This document shows, one piece after another, positions 1 to 7,554 of a DNA stretch of 57,039 nt. Each line of letters opens with the position of its first letter. Position 1 is the stretch's first letter. A program made the translations under genes and the position numbers. This stretch comes from Streptosporangium nondiastaticum (GTDB lineage Bacteria; Actinomycetota; Actinomycetes; Streptomycetales; Streptomycetaceae). The notes under the pieces were generated by a model. It was not told the DNA's origin and did no database searches. It saw only the letters and a list, made by a program, of their open reading frames with translations. The DNA lies in contig NZ_PXWG01000035.1 in the NCBI RefSeq assembly GCF_003011965.1, positions 1-57,039 of the forward strand. Reading direction: 5' to 3'.

Positions 1-1112
1 GTGCCGCGGGGTTCCGCCGGGCCCGGCGCGCGGGCCGCCGCCGTGGGCCGGGCGGGCAGCGGGGCGAAGCGGGCGAGGGACTGCTCGGCCAGGAGGCCGG
101 GCGATGCGGCGACCGCGGTTCCGGTGGCGGAGCCGGCCGTGTCCCGGGCCTCCGCACCGGCCCTCGTCGCTGTCCCCGTCCCGGCTTCGCGGGCGAGCGC
201 GAGGGACTGCTGCCGCGTGTCGAGCGCCGCCTCGACGACGACGCCCTCCACTCCGGAGGCGGTGGTCACCGGGTGGCTCAGGAGGGTGACCCGCCGGCCG
301 CCGGGCAGCGACACCTCGACGGCGGCCCGCTGGGCCGACGCGATCAGCTCGGTGGCCCGCTCCTCCAGGATCATCCGGTCCCGCCAGCCCAGGCCGCTCG
401 TCAGCGGCTCGCCCGGCTGCCCGTTGAGGGCCGCGGTCCCGGCGGGCGCGCGGCGCCTGGCGTCGAGGTAGGCCTGCAGCAGGGCGCGCTCGCGCGCCGA
501 ACTCTGCTCCAGCAGCCGCCGCTCGATGGCGCCGGCCGCCTTGCGGATGACGATGTCCAGCGACGCGTCCGCGTCGGTGCGGGGGAACCCGAAGCAGAGG
601 ACTCCCTCGATGCGGCCGTTGAGCAGGTCCCGGATCGGAATCGCCGCGCAGGCGTTCGACTGGGAGCGCTCGGCGAAGTGCTCGGCGCCGTAGACGTTGA
701 CCAGACGCCGGTCCGCCAGGGCCAGGCCGATGCCGTTGGTCCCGGCGTACTTCTCGGCGAAGACGAAGCCGGGGACGCTCTGGATCGGGGCCAGCTGCCG
801 GACCATGGCGGCGTCGCCGAAGCGGCGCTGCAGCACCGCCCCGCGCCCGTCGGCCAGGGCCACGTTCATGCTCCGGCCCGCGAACCGGGCCTGCAGGCGG
901 TCCAGCACGGGGGTGGCCGCGCGCACGAGGCGGCCGTCGAGGTCGAGGTCCTGGAAGTACGGCAGCTCACAGCCGTCCGGGGACAGCCCCAGCGACCGGC
1001 TCCGCTGCCACGAGTCGAAGATCGGGCCGCGCACGGCGCCCTCGACCGGCGCGCCCGTGAAGAACTGCTCGCGGGCGAGCACGGGGCCGATGTCGTCCGC
1101 CACGAGCCCCAT
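1..1112 (-). CDS. GAF-domain transcriptional regulator, truncated by window edge
   Basis: The reading frame is open on the minus strand from ATG at 1112 to the left edge (at least 370 codons), so the C-terminus is missing. A ggggaag ribosome binding site lies about 10 nt upstream. The N-terminus carries SWQRSRSLGLSPD, the hallmark of AcoR-like activators. A GAF-type sensor fold follows (EKYAGTNGIGLAL, then NACAAIPIRDLLNGRIEGVL), and then a variable Ala-rich region. In AcoR-like proteins an AAA+ or HTH output domain follows; it would lie outside the window. An inverted repeat in the promoter region (1152-1179) could be its own operator. The family assignment is firm for the GAF part. The output type is unknown, and a SpoIIE-type output is also possible. 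Confidence 0.8.
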   Translation of the reverse strand, partial: MGLVADDIGPVLAREQFFTGAPVEGAVRGPIFDSWQRSRSLGLSPDGCELPYFQDLDLDGRLVRAATPVLDRLQARFAGRSMNVALADGRGAVLQRRFGDAAMVRQLAPIQSVPGFVFAEKYAGTNGIGLALADRRLVNVYGAEHFAERSQSNACAAIPIRDLLNGRIEGVLCFGFPRTDADASLDIVIRKAAGAIERRLLEQSSARERALLQAYLDARRRAPAGTAALNGQPGEPLTSGLGWRDRMILEERATELIASAQRAAVEVSLPGGRRVTLLSHPVTTASGVEGVVVEAALDTRQQSLALAREAGTGTATRAGAEARDTAGSATGTAVAASPGLLAEQSLARFAPLPARPTAAARAPGPAEPRG

Positions 1113-1151
1113 TCCGGATCACTTCCCCGTACGGTCGGCGCGCCTGCACTG

Positions 1152-1179
1152 ATGTCCTATTTTAGAACTTCACGGACAT
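1152..1179. promoter_or_regulatory. Inverted repeat ATGTCC-N16-GGACAT upstream of GAF regulator
   Basis: ATGTCC at 1152-1157 pairs with GGACAT at 1174-1179. The AT-rich spacer contains TAAAAT on the minus strand, a plausible -10 for the GAF regulator that starts at 1112. The position suggests an operator, perhaps for autoregulation. There is no direct proof. Confidence 0.4.
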
Positions 1180-1282
1180 ATGGGATCTGGGGCGTTCTCG
1201 GTCGCCCCGAGCCGTCTCGGGCTGCCCCGGGTGCGCGGTCGTTTCGGGTACGCGGCCATCCCGGGTACGCGGTCATCCCGGG

Positions 1283-2236
1283 TCACAGGACGGCCACCGG
1301 GTTGACGGGCGAGCCCGTACCGCCCGGGACGTTCAGGGGAGCCACGCTGAGCAGGAAGTCGTAACGGTCCGTGCCCGCGCAGGCGGCCGCGAGCTCCTCG
1401 ACGTCGGCGTTGTCCAGCAGCGGCACGCCCATCGCCGCCACGGCGAGCGTGTGGACCGGCGAGTGCACGCCCTCGACCGGCGACGGCCGCACGTCGCTGT
1501 CGCCGTCGCCGCCCAGCAGGGCGATCCCGCGCCCGGCCAGCAGCGGCACCGCGTGCACGTGGAACCCCGCACAGGCCGCGTCGGCGTCCCAGGGGCCCAG
1601 CTCCCGGCGCCGCCGGAAGCGACCGGTCCGCAGCAGGACGGCGTCGCCCTCGCCGATCTCCACGCCCAGGGCCTCCTCCGCGGCGGCGATGTCGCCGGCG
1701 TGCACGGCCTGCCCCGGCTCCAGCCAGGCCACCCCCTGGACGGCGGGCAGGTCGAGGAGGACACCCCTGGTCACCAGGGGGCCGAGCGCCCCGACGCCGC
1801 CGAAGCGGGCACCCCCGGACCCGACGAGCTCCCGTGCCGCGCCGCCTCCGTAGAGCCGGCCGCGATAGGCGACGTGGGACAGGGCGTCCAGGTGGGTGAT
1901 GCCCTTGCCGTGGAAGTCGGCGCCCACGAAATCCTTGTGGGTGGAGGGCTCGGAGGGTCCGGAGGGTCCGGAAGTCTCGGCGTCGCCCAGATCGGACATG
2001 TAGTGCAGGGCGGGCCTGCGGTTGTCCGGGCCGGCCGCCGTGTCCCACGGCCGGCCCAGCGGCACGACGGTCCCGGACCGCACCAGGGCGGCGGCCCGCC
2101 GGACGTGGTCCGCACCCACCCGGTTCCAGGCGCCCCGGTCGGCGGGGGCCCAGCGGCCCCACGTGCGGACCTGCTCGAACAGCGCGTCGAACTCCTGCCG
2201 GGAGACGGCGGGGCCGTTGTCCGTCGGGCTCCTCAT
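1283..2236 (-). CDS. Cyclase-family (kynurenine-formamidase-like) metal hydrolase
   Basis: A 317-residue protein starting at ATG 2236; an upstream in-frame extension of 24 low-complexity residues is unlikely to be translated. The metal-binding signature HGKGITHLDALSH of the cyclase/formamidase family (Pfam PF04199 type) sits near residue 110, with GDGDSD and HSPVHTL later. The family hydrolyses cyclic amides or N-formyl groups; the substrate here cannot be deduced. It lies between the GAF regulator downstream and the oxidoreductase gene upstream, all on the minus strand, with gaps that allow co-transcription. Family assignment is strong and function is open. Confidence 0.85.
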   Translation of the reverse strand: MRSPTDNGPAVSRQEFDALFEQVRTWGRWAPADRGAWNRVGADHVRRAAALVRSGTVVPLGRPWDTAAGPDNRRPALHYMSDLGDAETSGPSGPSEPSTHKDFVGADFHGKGITHLDALSHVAYRGRLYGGGAARELVGSGGARFGGVGALGPLVTRGVLLDLPAVQGVAWLEPGQAVHAGDIAAAEEALGVEIGEGDAVLLRTGRFRRRRELGPWDADAACAGFHVHAVPLLAGRGIALLGGDGDSDVRPSPVEGVHSPVHTLAVAAMGVPLLDNADVEELAAACAGTDRYDFLLSVAPLNVPGGTGSPVNPVAVL

Positions 2237-2312
2237 GCCCCTATTCTTCGACGGCCCTGCCCGCGGCGCGCGCGGGCAGGGGGCGGGGCGCCTCCCGGTC
2301 CTTCTCACGCCG

Positions 2313-3350
2313 TCATACGGTGACCACGATCTTGCCGGTGAACGTGCTGGAGTCCATCAGGCGGTGCGCGTCCGTGACGCGCTCCAGGCCGTCGAAGGTC
2401 TCGGCGATCACGGGCGCCAGCGCGCCGCTCGCCAGGCCCGAACCGATGAAGGCGGCGGAGCGGCGGCGGTAGGCCGCGTCCCGGGAGTGGGCGCCGTTGG
2501 AGTACCCGTGGACGGCGAGCGGCCAGTTCATCGACAGCTCGACGGGGCGCCGGTCCAGCGTGCCGTAGATCACCGCCGTACCGCCGGGCACGAGGGCGTC
2601 GCCGACGGCGGCGAAGCCGGGGCCGCCCACCGCGTCGAAGGCCAGCTCGGCGCCCCGGCCACCGGTGATCCGCTTGACCTCCTTCACGAGGTCCTCGGAG
2701 CCGGCGCTGATCACATGGGCCGCGCCGAGCTCCAGCAGCCGCTCCCGCTTGGCCTCGCCGCGCGTGACGGCGATCGGGACCGCGCCGATCCTCAGGGCCG
2801 TCCGGATCGCGGCCGTGCCGACGCCGCTGGACGCGGCCGTGATCACCACGTGGTCGCCGGGGGCCAGGCCGCCGGTCTCCACCATGCCGCCGTACGCCGT
2901 CGAGTACGTCAGCCACATCGCCGCGGACGTCACCGCGTCCGCGCCCTCGGGCCGGCGCACCAGCGACTCCGCCGGCAGGACGGCGCGCTCGGCGTACACC
3001 CCGTGGACGCCGAAGTCGAAGGCGGGAACGGACATCACCGCGTCGCCGGGCGAGAACTCGGTCACGCCTTCACCGACCCGCTCGACCACGCCGGCCGCCT
3101 CGTAGCCGAGCCGGGAGCCGGGCAGCGTCGGCTGGTAGTAGTACCGGCCCGCACGGAAGAGGGCCTCGGCCCGGTTGAGGCCGATCGCCTCGACGCGGAA
3201 GAGGACCTCGCCGGGCCCGGGCCCGGCGAGCGGCACGTCCTCGACCTGCAGGACCTCGGGACCGCCGAGCTCATGGAAGAGCACCGCCTTGGTGGCTGCC
3301 TTAACTGCCTTAACTGCCGTGACTGCCTTGACTGCGGAAGAAGTTGTCAT
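2313..3350 (-). CDS. Zinc-independent MDR oxidoreductase (quinone-reductase-like)
   Basis: Medium-chain dehydrogenase/reductase of 345 residues. It has the N-terminal signature KAVLFHELGGPEVLQ, the GYEAAGVVERVGEGV segment and a Rossmann motif AASSGVGTAAI, and it lacks the structural-zinc cysteines. It probably reduces quinones or enones with NADPH. The start at 3350 adds about 19 residues before the usual family N-terminus (KAVLF), and that extension is built of four 9-bp repeats (3300-3335). The gene is divergent from the AraC regulator at 3447, 96 bp away, which probably controls it. Confidence 0.85.
   Translation of the reverse strand: MTTSSAVKAVTAVKAVKAATKAVLFHELGGPEVLQVEDVPLAGPGPGEVLFRVEAIGLNRAEALFRAGRYYYQPTLPGSRLGYEAAGVVERVGEGVTEFSPGDAVMSVPAFDFGVHGVYAERAVLPAESLVRRPEGADAVTSAAMWLTYSTAYGGMVETGGLAPGDHVVITAASSGVGTAAIRTALRIGAVPIAVTRGEAKRERLLELGAAHVISAGSEDLVKEVKRITGGRGAELAFDAVGGPGFAAVGDALVPGGTAVIYGTLDRRPVELSMNWPLAVHGYSNGAHSRDAAYRRRSAAFIGSGLASGALAPVIAETFDGLERVTDAHRLMDSSTFTGKIVVTV
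3300..3335 (-). repeat. Four tandem 9-bp codon-triplet repeats in 5' end of oxidoreductase
   Basis: On the minus strand the unit GCAGTYAAG (one copy GCAGTCACG) occurs four times in a row and encodes (A-V-K/T)x4 just after the start codon. The repeats use A/T-rich codons unlike the rest of the gene. Confidence 0.85.
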
Positions 3351-3351
3351 G

Positions 3352-3385
3352 GGAACGACCGTACGGAGCGAGTGGAAGACGTTCC
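3352..3385. promoter_or_regulatory. Inverted repeat GGAACG / CGTTCC between oxidoreductase and araC-type gene
   Basis: GGAACG at 3352-3357 and CGTTCC at 3380-3385 lie in the divergent intergenic region immediately upstream of the oxidoreductase start. They may be a binding site for the neighbouring AraC-type regulator. Only the symmetry supports this. Confidence 0.3.
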
Positions 3386-3434
3386 ATATCCGAAAACCTC
3401 CTGACCATGTCCCTGCGTCTCGCAATCACGACGG

Positions 3435-3440
3435 TAGGGT
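3435..3440 (+). promoter_or_regulatory. Likely -10 element of a leaderless araC-type gene
   Basis: TAGGGT fits the Streptomyces -10 consensus TAGRRT and ends 6 nt before the ATG at 3447, with no ribosome binding site between. The transcript probably starts at or next to the start codon. No good -35 is visible. Confidence 0.45.
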
Positions 3441-3446
3441 GCCGCC

Positions 3447-4382
3447 ATGGACGTACTGAGCGACGCGATCGCCGCCATGCGCACCGGACTGCCCCACTCC
3501 TCGCGCTCCGTCAAGCGCGCGCCCTGGGGCGTCCGTTTCCCGGACTCCGACGGCGCCGGCTTCCACGTGGTCCTCCAGGGATCGGCCTGGCTGCTGCCGC
3601 CCGACGGCGCCGAACCCGTCCGCCTGGGCCCGGGCGACGTCGTCTTCCTGGCCCACGGGTACGGGCACGGCCTCGCCGACCACCCCGGCACCCCGCTGGA
3701 GGAGGCCAGGCTGGGGCCGGACGGCTCCTGGCCGTCGATCCGTGACCGCGGGCCCGTCCACGGCGACGACACCCTCATGCTCTGCGGCGCCTACCGGCTG
3801 AACAAGACGCGGGCCCACCCCCTCCTCACCGACCTGCCGCCGTTCATCCACCTTCCGGCGCGCGTCGGCGTGCACGACCGGCTGCGCGCCGCCGTCGACC
3901 TGCTCGGCGCCGAACTGGCCGACCCGCAGCCCGGATCCGACGCCGTCGTGCCCGCGCTCCTCGACACCCTGCTGCTCTACCTGCTGCGCACGTGGTGGCT
4001 GACCGAGCGCCCCGAAGAGCCCTCCGGGTGGGCGGCGGCCCTGAGCGACCCGGCCGTCACGGCCGCGCTGCACGCCATCCACGACGATCCGGCGCGGCCC
4101 TGGACGGTCGAGGAACTCGCCGCCCGGGCGGCGCTCTCCCGCGCCGCCTTCGCCCGCCGCTTCACCGCACTCGTCGGCCGGCCGCCGCTCGCCTACCTCA
4201 CCTGGTGGCGCATGACGACCGCGGGACGGCTGCTGCGCGAGGGCGACGCACCGCTGCGCTCCGTCGCCGAACGGGCGGGCTACGCCTCGGAGTTCGCCTT
4301 CGCCAAGGCCTTCAAGCGGGAGTTCGGCGTGGCGCCGGGCCGGTACCGCAGGGAAAGGGAGGCGGCCGACCGCCCGGCCTGA
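3447..4382 (+). CDS. AraC-family transcriptional regulator with cupin sensor domain
   Basis: A 311-residue protein. The N-terminal half is a cupin-like sensor (FHVVLQGSAWLLPP, then LGPGDVVFLAHGYGHGLAD), typical of the AraC cupin_6 group. The C-terminal ~100 residues hold two HTH motifs (WTVEELAARAALSRAAFARR and LRSVAERAGYASEFAFAKAF) and end in the FGVAPGRYRR signature. It is divergent from the MDR oxidoreductase and probably regulates it and itself. The next gene downstream, a permease, is convergent. Confidence 0.93.
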   Translation: MDVLSDAIAAMRTGLPHSSRSVKRAPWGVRFPDSDGAGFHVVLQGSAWLLPPDGAEPVRLGPGDVVFLAHGYGHGLADHPGTPLEEARLGPDGSWPSIRDRGPVHGDDTLMLCGAYRLNKTRAHPLLTDLPPFIHLPARVGVHDRLRAAVDLLGAELADPQPGSDAVVPALLDTLLLYLLRTWWLTERPEEPSGWAAALSDPAVTAALHAIHDDPARPWTVEELAARAALSRAAFARRFTALVGRPPLAYLTWWRMTTAGRLLREGDAPLRSVAERAGYASEFAFAKAFKREFGVAPGRYRREREAADRPA

Positions 4383-4399
4383 GGCCCGAGCCGGACGCA

Positions 4400-4451
4400 G
4401 CCGGCCTCCGGTCACCGCGCCTGAGGGGCCGCCGGCCGGCCTCCGGTCACC
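4400..4451. repeat. 17-bp direct repeat spanning the permease stop codon
   Basis: GCCGGCCTCCGGTCACC occurs at 4400-4416 and 4435-4451 (35-bp period). The second copy contains the permease stop codon (minus strand, 4447-4449), so the end of the gene has been duplicated into its 3' flank. Confidence 0.75.
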
Positions 4452-5919
4452 TCGCCTTCCCGCGCCCTCTCACCAGGCCGCACACGATCAGCAGCGCCGC
4501 CCACGCGCCCGTGCACACCAACTGCGTACGGGAGTCCGGTTCGAGGGCCATGACCACCAGGACCGCGCCGATCCCGAGCAGCGCCAGCCGGGTGAGGTGC
4601 GGGAACAGCCACATGCGCACCGGTGGTTGCGGATCCCCGCGCCGGACGCGCCGGCGGCGCAGGCGCAGCTGGGACAGGCCGATGAGGAACCAGACGATCA
4701 GGATCGTCGCCCCCACGGCGTCGAGCAGGAAGCGGAAGACCGTGCCCGGCCACACGGCGTTGAGCACGACCGCCGCGAAGCCGAAGGCGGCCGAGGCGAG
4801 GACGGCGTTGCGCGGCACGCCGCCCGGGGTGACGCGGCCGAGGGCGCGGGGCGCGTCGCCGCGGTGCACGAGCGAGTAGAGCATGCGGGAGGAGCCGTAG
4901 ATGTTGGCGTTCATGGCCGACAGCAGGGCGACGAGGACCACGGCGTCCATGACGCGCCCGGCGCCGGGGACCCCGATGCGCTCCAGGGCTCCGCTGTACG
5001 GGCCGGTGCGGGCGGACTCGCTGTCCCAGGGCAGAAGAGTGACGATGACGGCCATGGAGCCGATGTAGAAGAGGCAGATGCGCCAGACGACCGTCCTGGC
5101 GGCCCGGCCCACCGCCCTGACCGGGTCGGCGGACTCGGCCGCGGCGATCGTGACCGTCTCCAGCCCGCCGTACGCGAAGACCGCCGCGACGAGGCCGAGG
5201 GCGAGCCCGTGCCAGCCGTGGGGCAGGAAGCCGCCGTGGCCGGTGAGGTGTGCCGTGCCCGGCGCGGCGGTGCCCGGCAGCAGACCGGCGACGGCGAGCG
5301 CGCCCAGCAGGAGGAAGACGCAGATGGCGGTGACCTTCAGCCCGGCGAACCAGAACTCCAGGTCGCCGAAGCGCCGGACGGCGGCCAGGTTGCTGCCGGT
5401 GAAGGCGGCCATGAAGAGGGCCATCCACGTCCAGCCGGGTATGCCCGGGAGCAGGCCCGTCATGATGTCCGCCGCCCCGATCGCCTCCGCGGCGACGCTG
5501 ACCACCAGCAGCGACCAGTACAGCCACCCCGCCGTCAGGCCCGCCCAGGGACCGAGGGCCTTGGCCGCGTGCACGGAGAAGGAGCCCGTGGCCGGGTCGG
5601 CGGCGGACATCTCCGCCAGCATCCGCATGACCAGCAGCACGAGCCCGCCGGCCAGGACGTAGGCGACGACGATCGCGGGCCCCGCGGCCCTGATCCCCAC
5701 TCCGGAGCCGACGAACAGGCCCGCTCCGACGGCACCGCCCAGCGCGATCATGGACAGATGACGCTGTTTCAGGCCGCGCGGGAGCGCGGTGGCCGGCCGG
5801 GCGGGCGTGCCGGAGGCGTCCGGGGTGGCGGAGGCGTCCGGGGTGGCCCGGGCGGTGCCGTCGGGGGAGGGCGCGAGCATGCTGACCGTCCTGTGGCTCA
5901 TGGGGAGTGCACGGGGCAC
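4447..5919 (-). CDS. Amino-acid permease (APC superfamily)
   Basis: A 490-residue integral membrane protein with about 12 hydrophobic segments. It opens with the classic APC amino-acid transporter motif (LKQRHLSMIALGGAVGAGLF, near residue 48) and carries AYGGLETVTIAAAE in the middle. It is related to GabP/AnsP/LysP-type proton symporters; the substrate is undetermined. The start is uncertain: GTG at 5919 and in-frame ATGs at 5901 and 5880 are all possible, and none has a good ribosome binding site. It is convergent with the AraC gene and divergent from the WhiB-like gene. Confidence 0.9.
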   Translation of the reverse strand: MPRALPMSHRTVSMLAPSPDGTARATPDASATPDASGTPARPATALPRGLKQRHLSMIALGGAVGAGLFVGSGVGIRAAGPAIVVAYVLAGGLVLLVMRMLAEMSAADPATGSFSVHAAKALGPWAGLTAGWLYWSLLVVSVAAEAIGAADIMTGLLPGIPGWTWMALFMAAFTGSNLAAVRRFGDLEFWFAGLKVTAICVFLLLGALAVAGLLPGTAAPGTAHLTGHGGFLPHGWHGLALGLVAAVFAYGGLETVTIAAAESADPVRAVGRAARTVVWRICLFYIGSMAVIVTLLPWDSESARTGPYSGALERIGVPGAGRVMDAVVLVALLSAMNANIYGSSRMLYSLVHRGDAPRALGRVTPGGVPRNAVLASAAFGFAAVVLNAVWPGTVFRFLLDAVGATILIVWFLIGLSQLRLRRRRVRRGDPQPPVRMWLFPHLTRLALLGIGAVLVVMALEPDSRTQLVCTGAWAALLIVCGLVRGRGKAR

Positions 5920-6159
5920 TGCCGTGGAACCACTTACCTACCGGCGGGCGGGGTGCGGCACCCCTGGACGCCGTCCGCTCTGTCAGGTCGGCCGGGCCGG
6001 TCCGGCCACGCAGGGGAATCCGGGGGCAAGGAGACGGGCGCCGGCATTCACATGGAGTGAGGCCCGAGACGCGCAGCCAGGCTTAACCGGCGCATCACGG
6101 GCAACGCGGAGTAGCAAGAGGGGGGCCGCCCGACCGTGATCGAAGGGACTGACAGCCAC

Positions 6160-6504
6160 ATGGATCGCCACATGGACTGGCGACAGTACGCCGCGTGCCT
6201 CCACGAGGACCCCGAACTCTTCTTCCCCGTCGGCAGCCGGGGCCCCGCCGTCGTCCAGACCGAGGACGCCAAGTCGGTCTGCCGACGCTGCCCGGTGCGG
6301 GAGGACTGCCTGCGCTGGGCGCTGGACTCCGGGCAGGAGAGCGGGGTGTGGGGCGGGACGAGCGAGGCCGAGCGGCGGGCGCTGCGCCGGGCCGCGGGGA
6401 CCCGGCGCGGCGCGTCACCCGCGGGGCGGGTCCGGCCCAGGGCTCAGCCGAAGAACTCCAGGAGGGCGCGCGTGACGGCCTCCGGCTGCTCCTCGACCAG
6501 GTAG
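6160..6504 (+). CDS. WhiB-like iron-sulfur transcription factor (WblE-like)
   Basis: The protein has 114 residues from ATG 6160 (gaaggg upstream), or 110 from ATG 6172. It shows the four WhiB cysteines: one in AACLHEDPELFFP and three in VCRRCPVREDC, followed by the GVWGGTSEAERR turn. The basic tail resembles that of WblE. These proteins bind a 4Fe-4S cluster and act with the primary sigma factor. The last ~25 residues are atypical. They arise because the frame stays open into the convergent hydrolase gene, with which it overlaps by 61 bp (6444-6504). Confidence 0.93.
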   Translation: MDRHMDWRQYAACLHEDPELFFPVGSRGPAVVQTEDAKSVCRRCPVREDCLRWALDSGQESGVWGGTSEAERRALRRAAGTRRGASPAGRVRPRAQPKNSRRARVTASGCSSTR

Positions 6505-7373
6505 TTGCGGCTGCCCTCGATCTCGGCCATGCGGACGTCGGTGCCCTGCTGGGGGAACACCTGGCTCATGTACTCGAAGAACGTCCCGTACGCGAGGCCG
6601 AGCATCGGCACGGAGATCTTGTCGTACGACTCGAAGTCCGCGATGTCCTGCTGGTAGGACTGGAACCAGCCCTTGCTCGCCCGGATCGCCTCGGCCGACG
6701 AGTACGCCTTGGCGTAGATGTCCCGGTCCCGGTCGGTGATGTTGTCCGGGTTCACCAGGCTCAGGCCGAACATGTAGTCGATGATGTGGCGGTAGCGGCC
6801 GGTGAGGATCTGCTCCGGGAAGTCGGCCACCTGGTTGAAGGCGAGCCACCAGCGGTGCGGGCCCTTGTCGCCGGGGTTCGGCAGCATGGGGAACTTGTAG
6901 TAGCTCTGGTCCGCGTGCGTGGTGTTGAGGATGGCGACCTTCTCGGTGGCCTCCGGGTGGTTCGCGGCGTAGGCGAAGGCGACCATGGCGCCGATGCCGT
7001 GCCCCGCGATGTTCACCTTCTCGTACCCGAGGTGGCGGACCAGCTCGCGGATGTCCTGGGCCATCGACTTCTTCTCGAAGCCGGACTCCGGCTTGCTGGA
7101 GCCGCCCATGCCGCGGATGTCGACGGTGATCACGCGGAAGCGGGCCGCGAGCGCGGGCATGACCTTGCGGTACTCCCACCACGTCTCGGGCCAGCCGGGC
7201 AGCAGCACCAGCGGATCGCCCTGCCCGCCGGTCACGTAGTGCAGCCGGACGCCGTTGACCTCGGCGTACTCGCTGGTGAAACCGCCGTCGAGGGACGCCG
7301 CGAGCTCCGCGTTCAGAGCCTTGAGCTCCTCGGTGTCCGTGACCGTCGCCGTGTTCTCTGCGTGTGCCGGCAC
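6444..7373 (-). CDS. Alpha/beta hydrolase of epoxide-hydrolase type, catalytic residues missing
   Basis: A 309-residue protein starting at GTG 7373 behind AAGGGGGAG. The whole length matches the actinobacterial epoxide-hydrolase-like group (VLLPGWPETWWEYRKVMPAL, DIRGMGGSSKP, VEEQPEAVTRALLEFFG). However, the nucleophile elbow reads GHGIG (Gly126) where the family has GHDxG or GHSxG, and the catalytic His position near the C-terminus reads GSRNY (Asn290). No acidic residue is evident after LGLAY. The fold is intact and the codons are normal, so it looks like a pseudo-enzyme and not a decaying gene. Its 3' end overlaps the WhiB-like gene. Confidence 0.9.
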   Translation of the reverse strand: MPAHAENTATVTDTEELKALNAELAASLDGGFTSEYAEVNGVRLHYVTGGQGDPLVLLPGWPETWWEYRKVMPALAARFRVITVDIRGMGGSSKPESGFEKKSMAQDIRELVRHLGYEKVNIAGHGIGAMVAFAYAANHPEATEKVAILNTTHADQSYYKFPMLPNPGDKGPHRWWLAFNQVADFPEQILTGRYRHIIDYMFGLSLVNPDNITDRDRDIYAKAYSSAEAIRASKGWFQSYQQDIADFESYDKISVPMLGLAYGTFFEYMSQVFPQQGTDVRMAEIEGSRNYLVEEQPEAVTRALLEFFG

Positions 7374-7491
7374 TTGCTCCCCCTTGTCGTCGACCAGTGG
7401 CGCGTCGAGTGGGTTTGAACACCCAACTCTCCGGTGGCGATGACGATAACAACATCCACTTCGCCGGGCCATGGGGTGTGGATCACACCGG

Positions 7492-7536
7492 CCCGGCCGG
7501 TTCCCCGGCGCGCGGAGCGCGGGGGAACCGGCCGGG
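7492..7536 (-). terminator. Hairpin terminator after M4 protease
   Basis: A perfect 15-bp inverted repeat, CCCGGCCGGTTCCCC at 7492-7506 with its complement at 7522-7536, plus an inner GCGC stem. It starts 19 nt past the protease stop codon (7555). It is a likely intrinsic terminator without a U tract, as is common in Streptomyces. Confidence 0.75.
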
Positions 7537-7554
7537 CGGGGACGCTCGCCGCCA

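Noticed and set aside
273..1364. Plus-strand open frame opposite the GAF regulator
   Set aside because: Its product has no motifs and is Arg/Gly/Ala-rich, and the minus strand gives a clear GAF protein.
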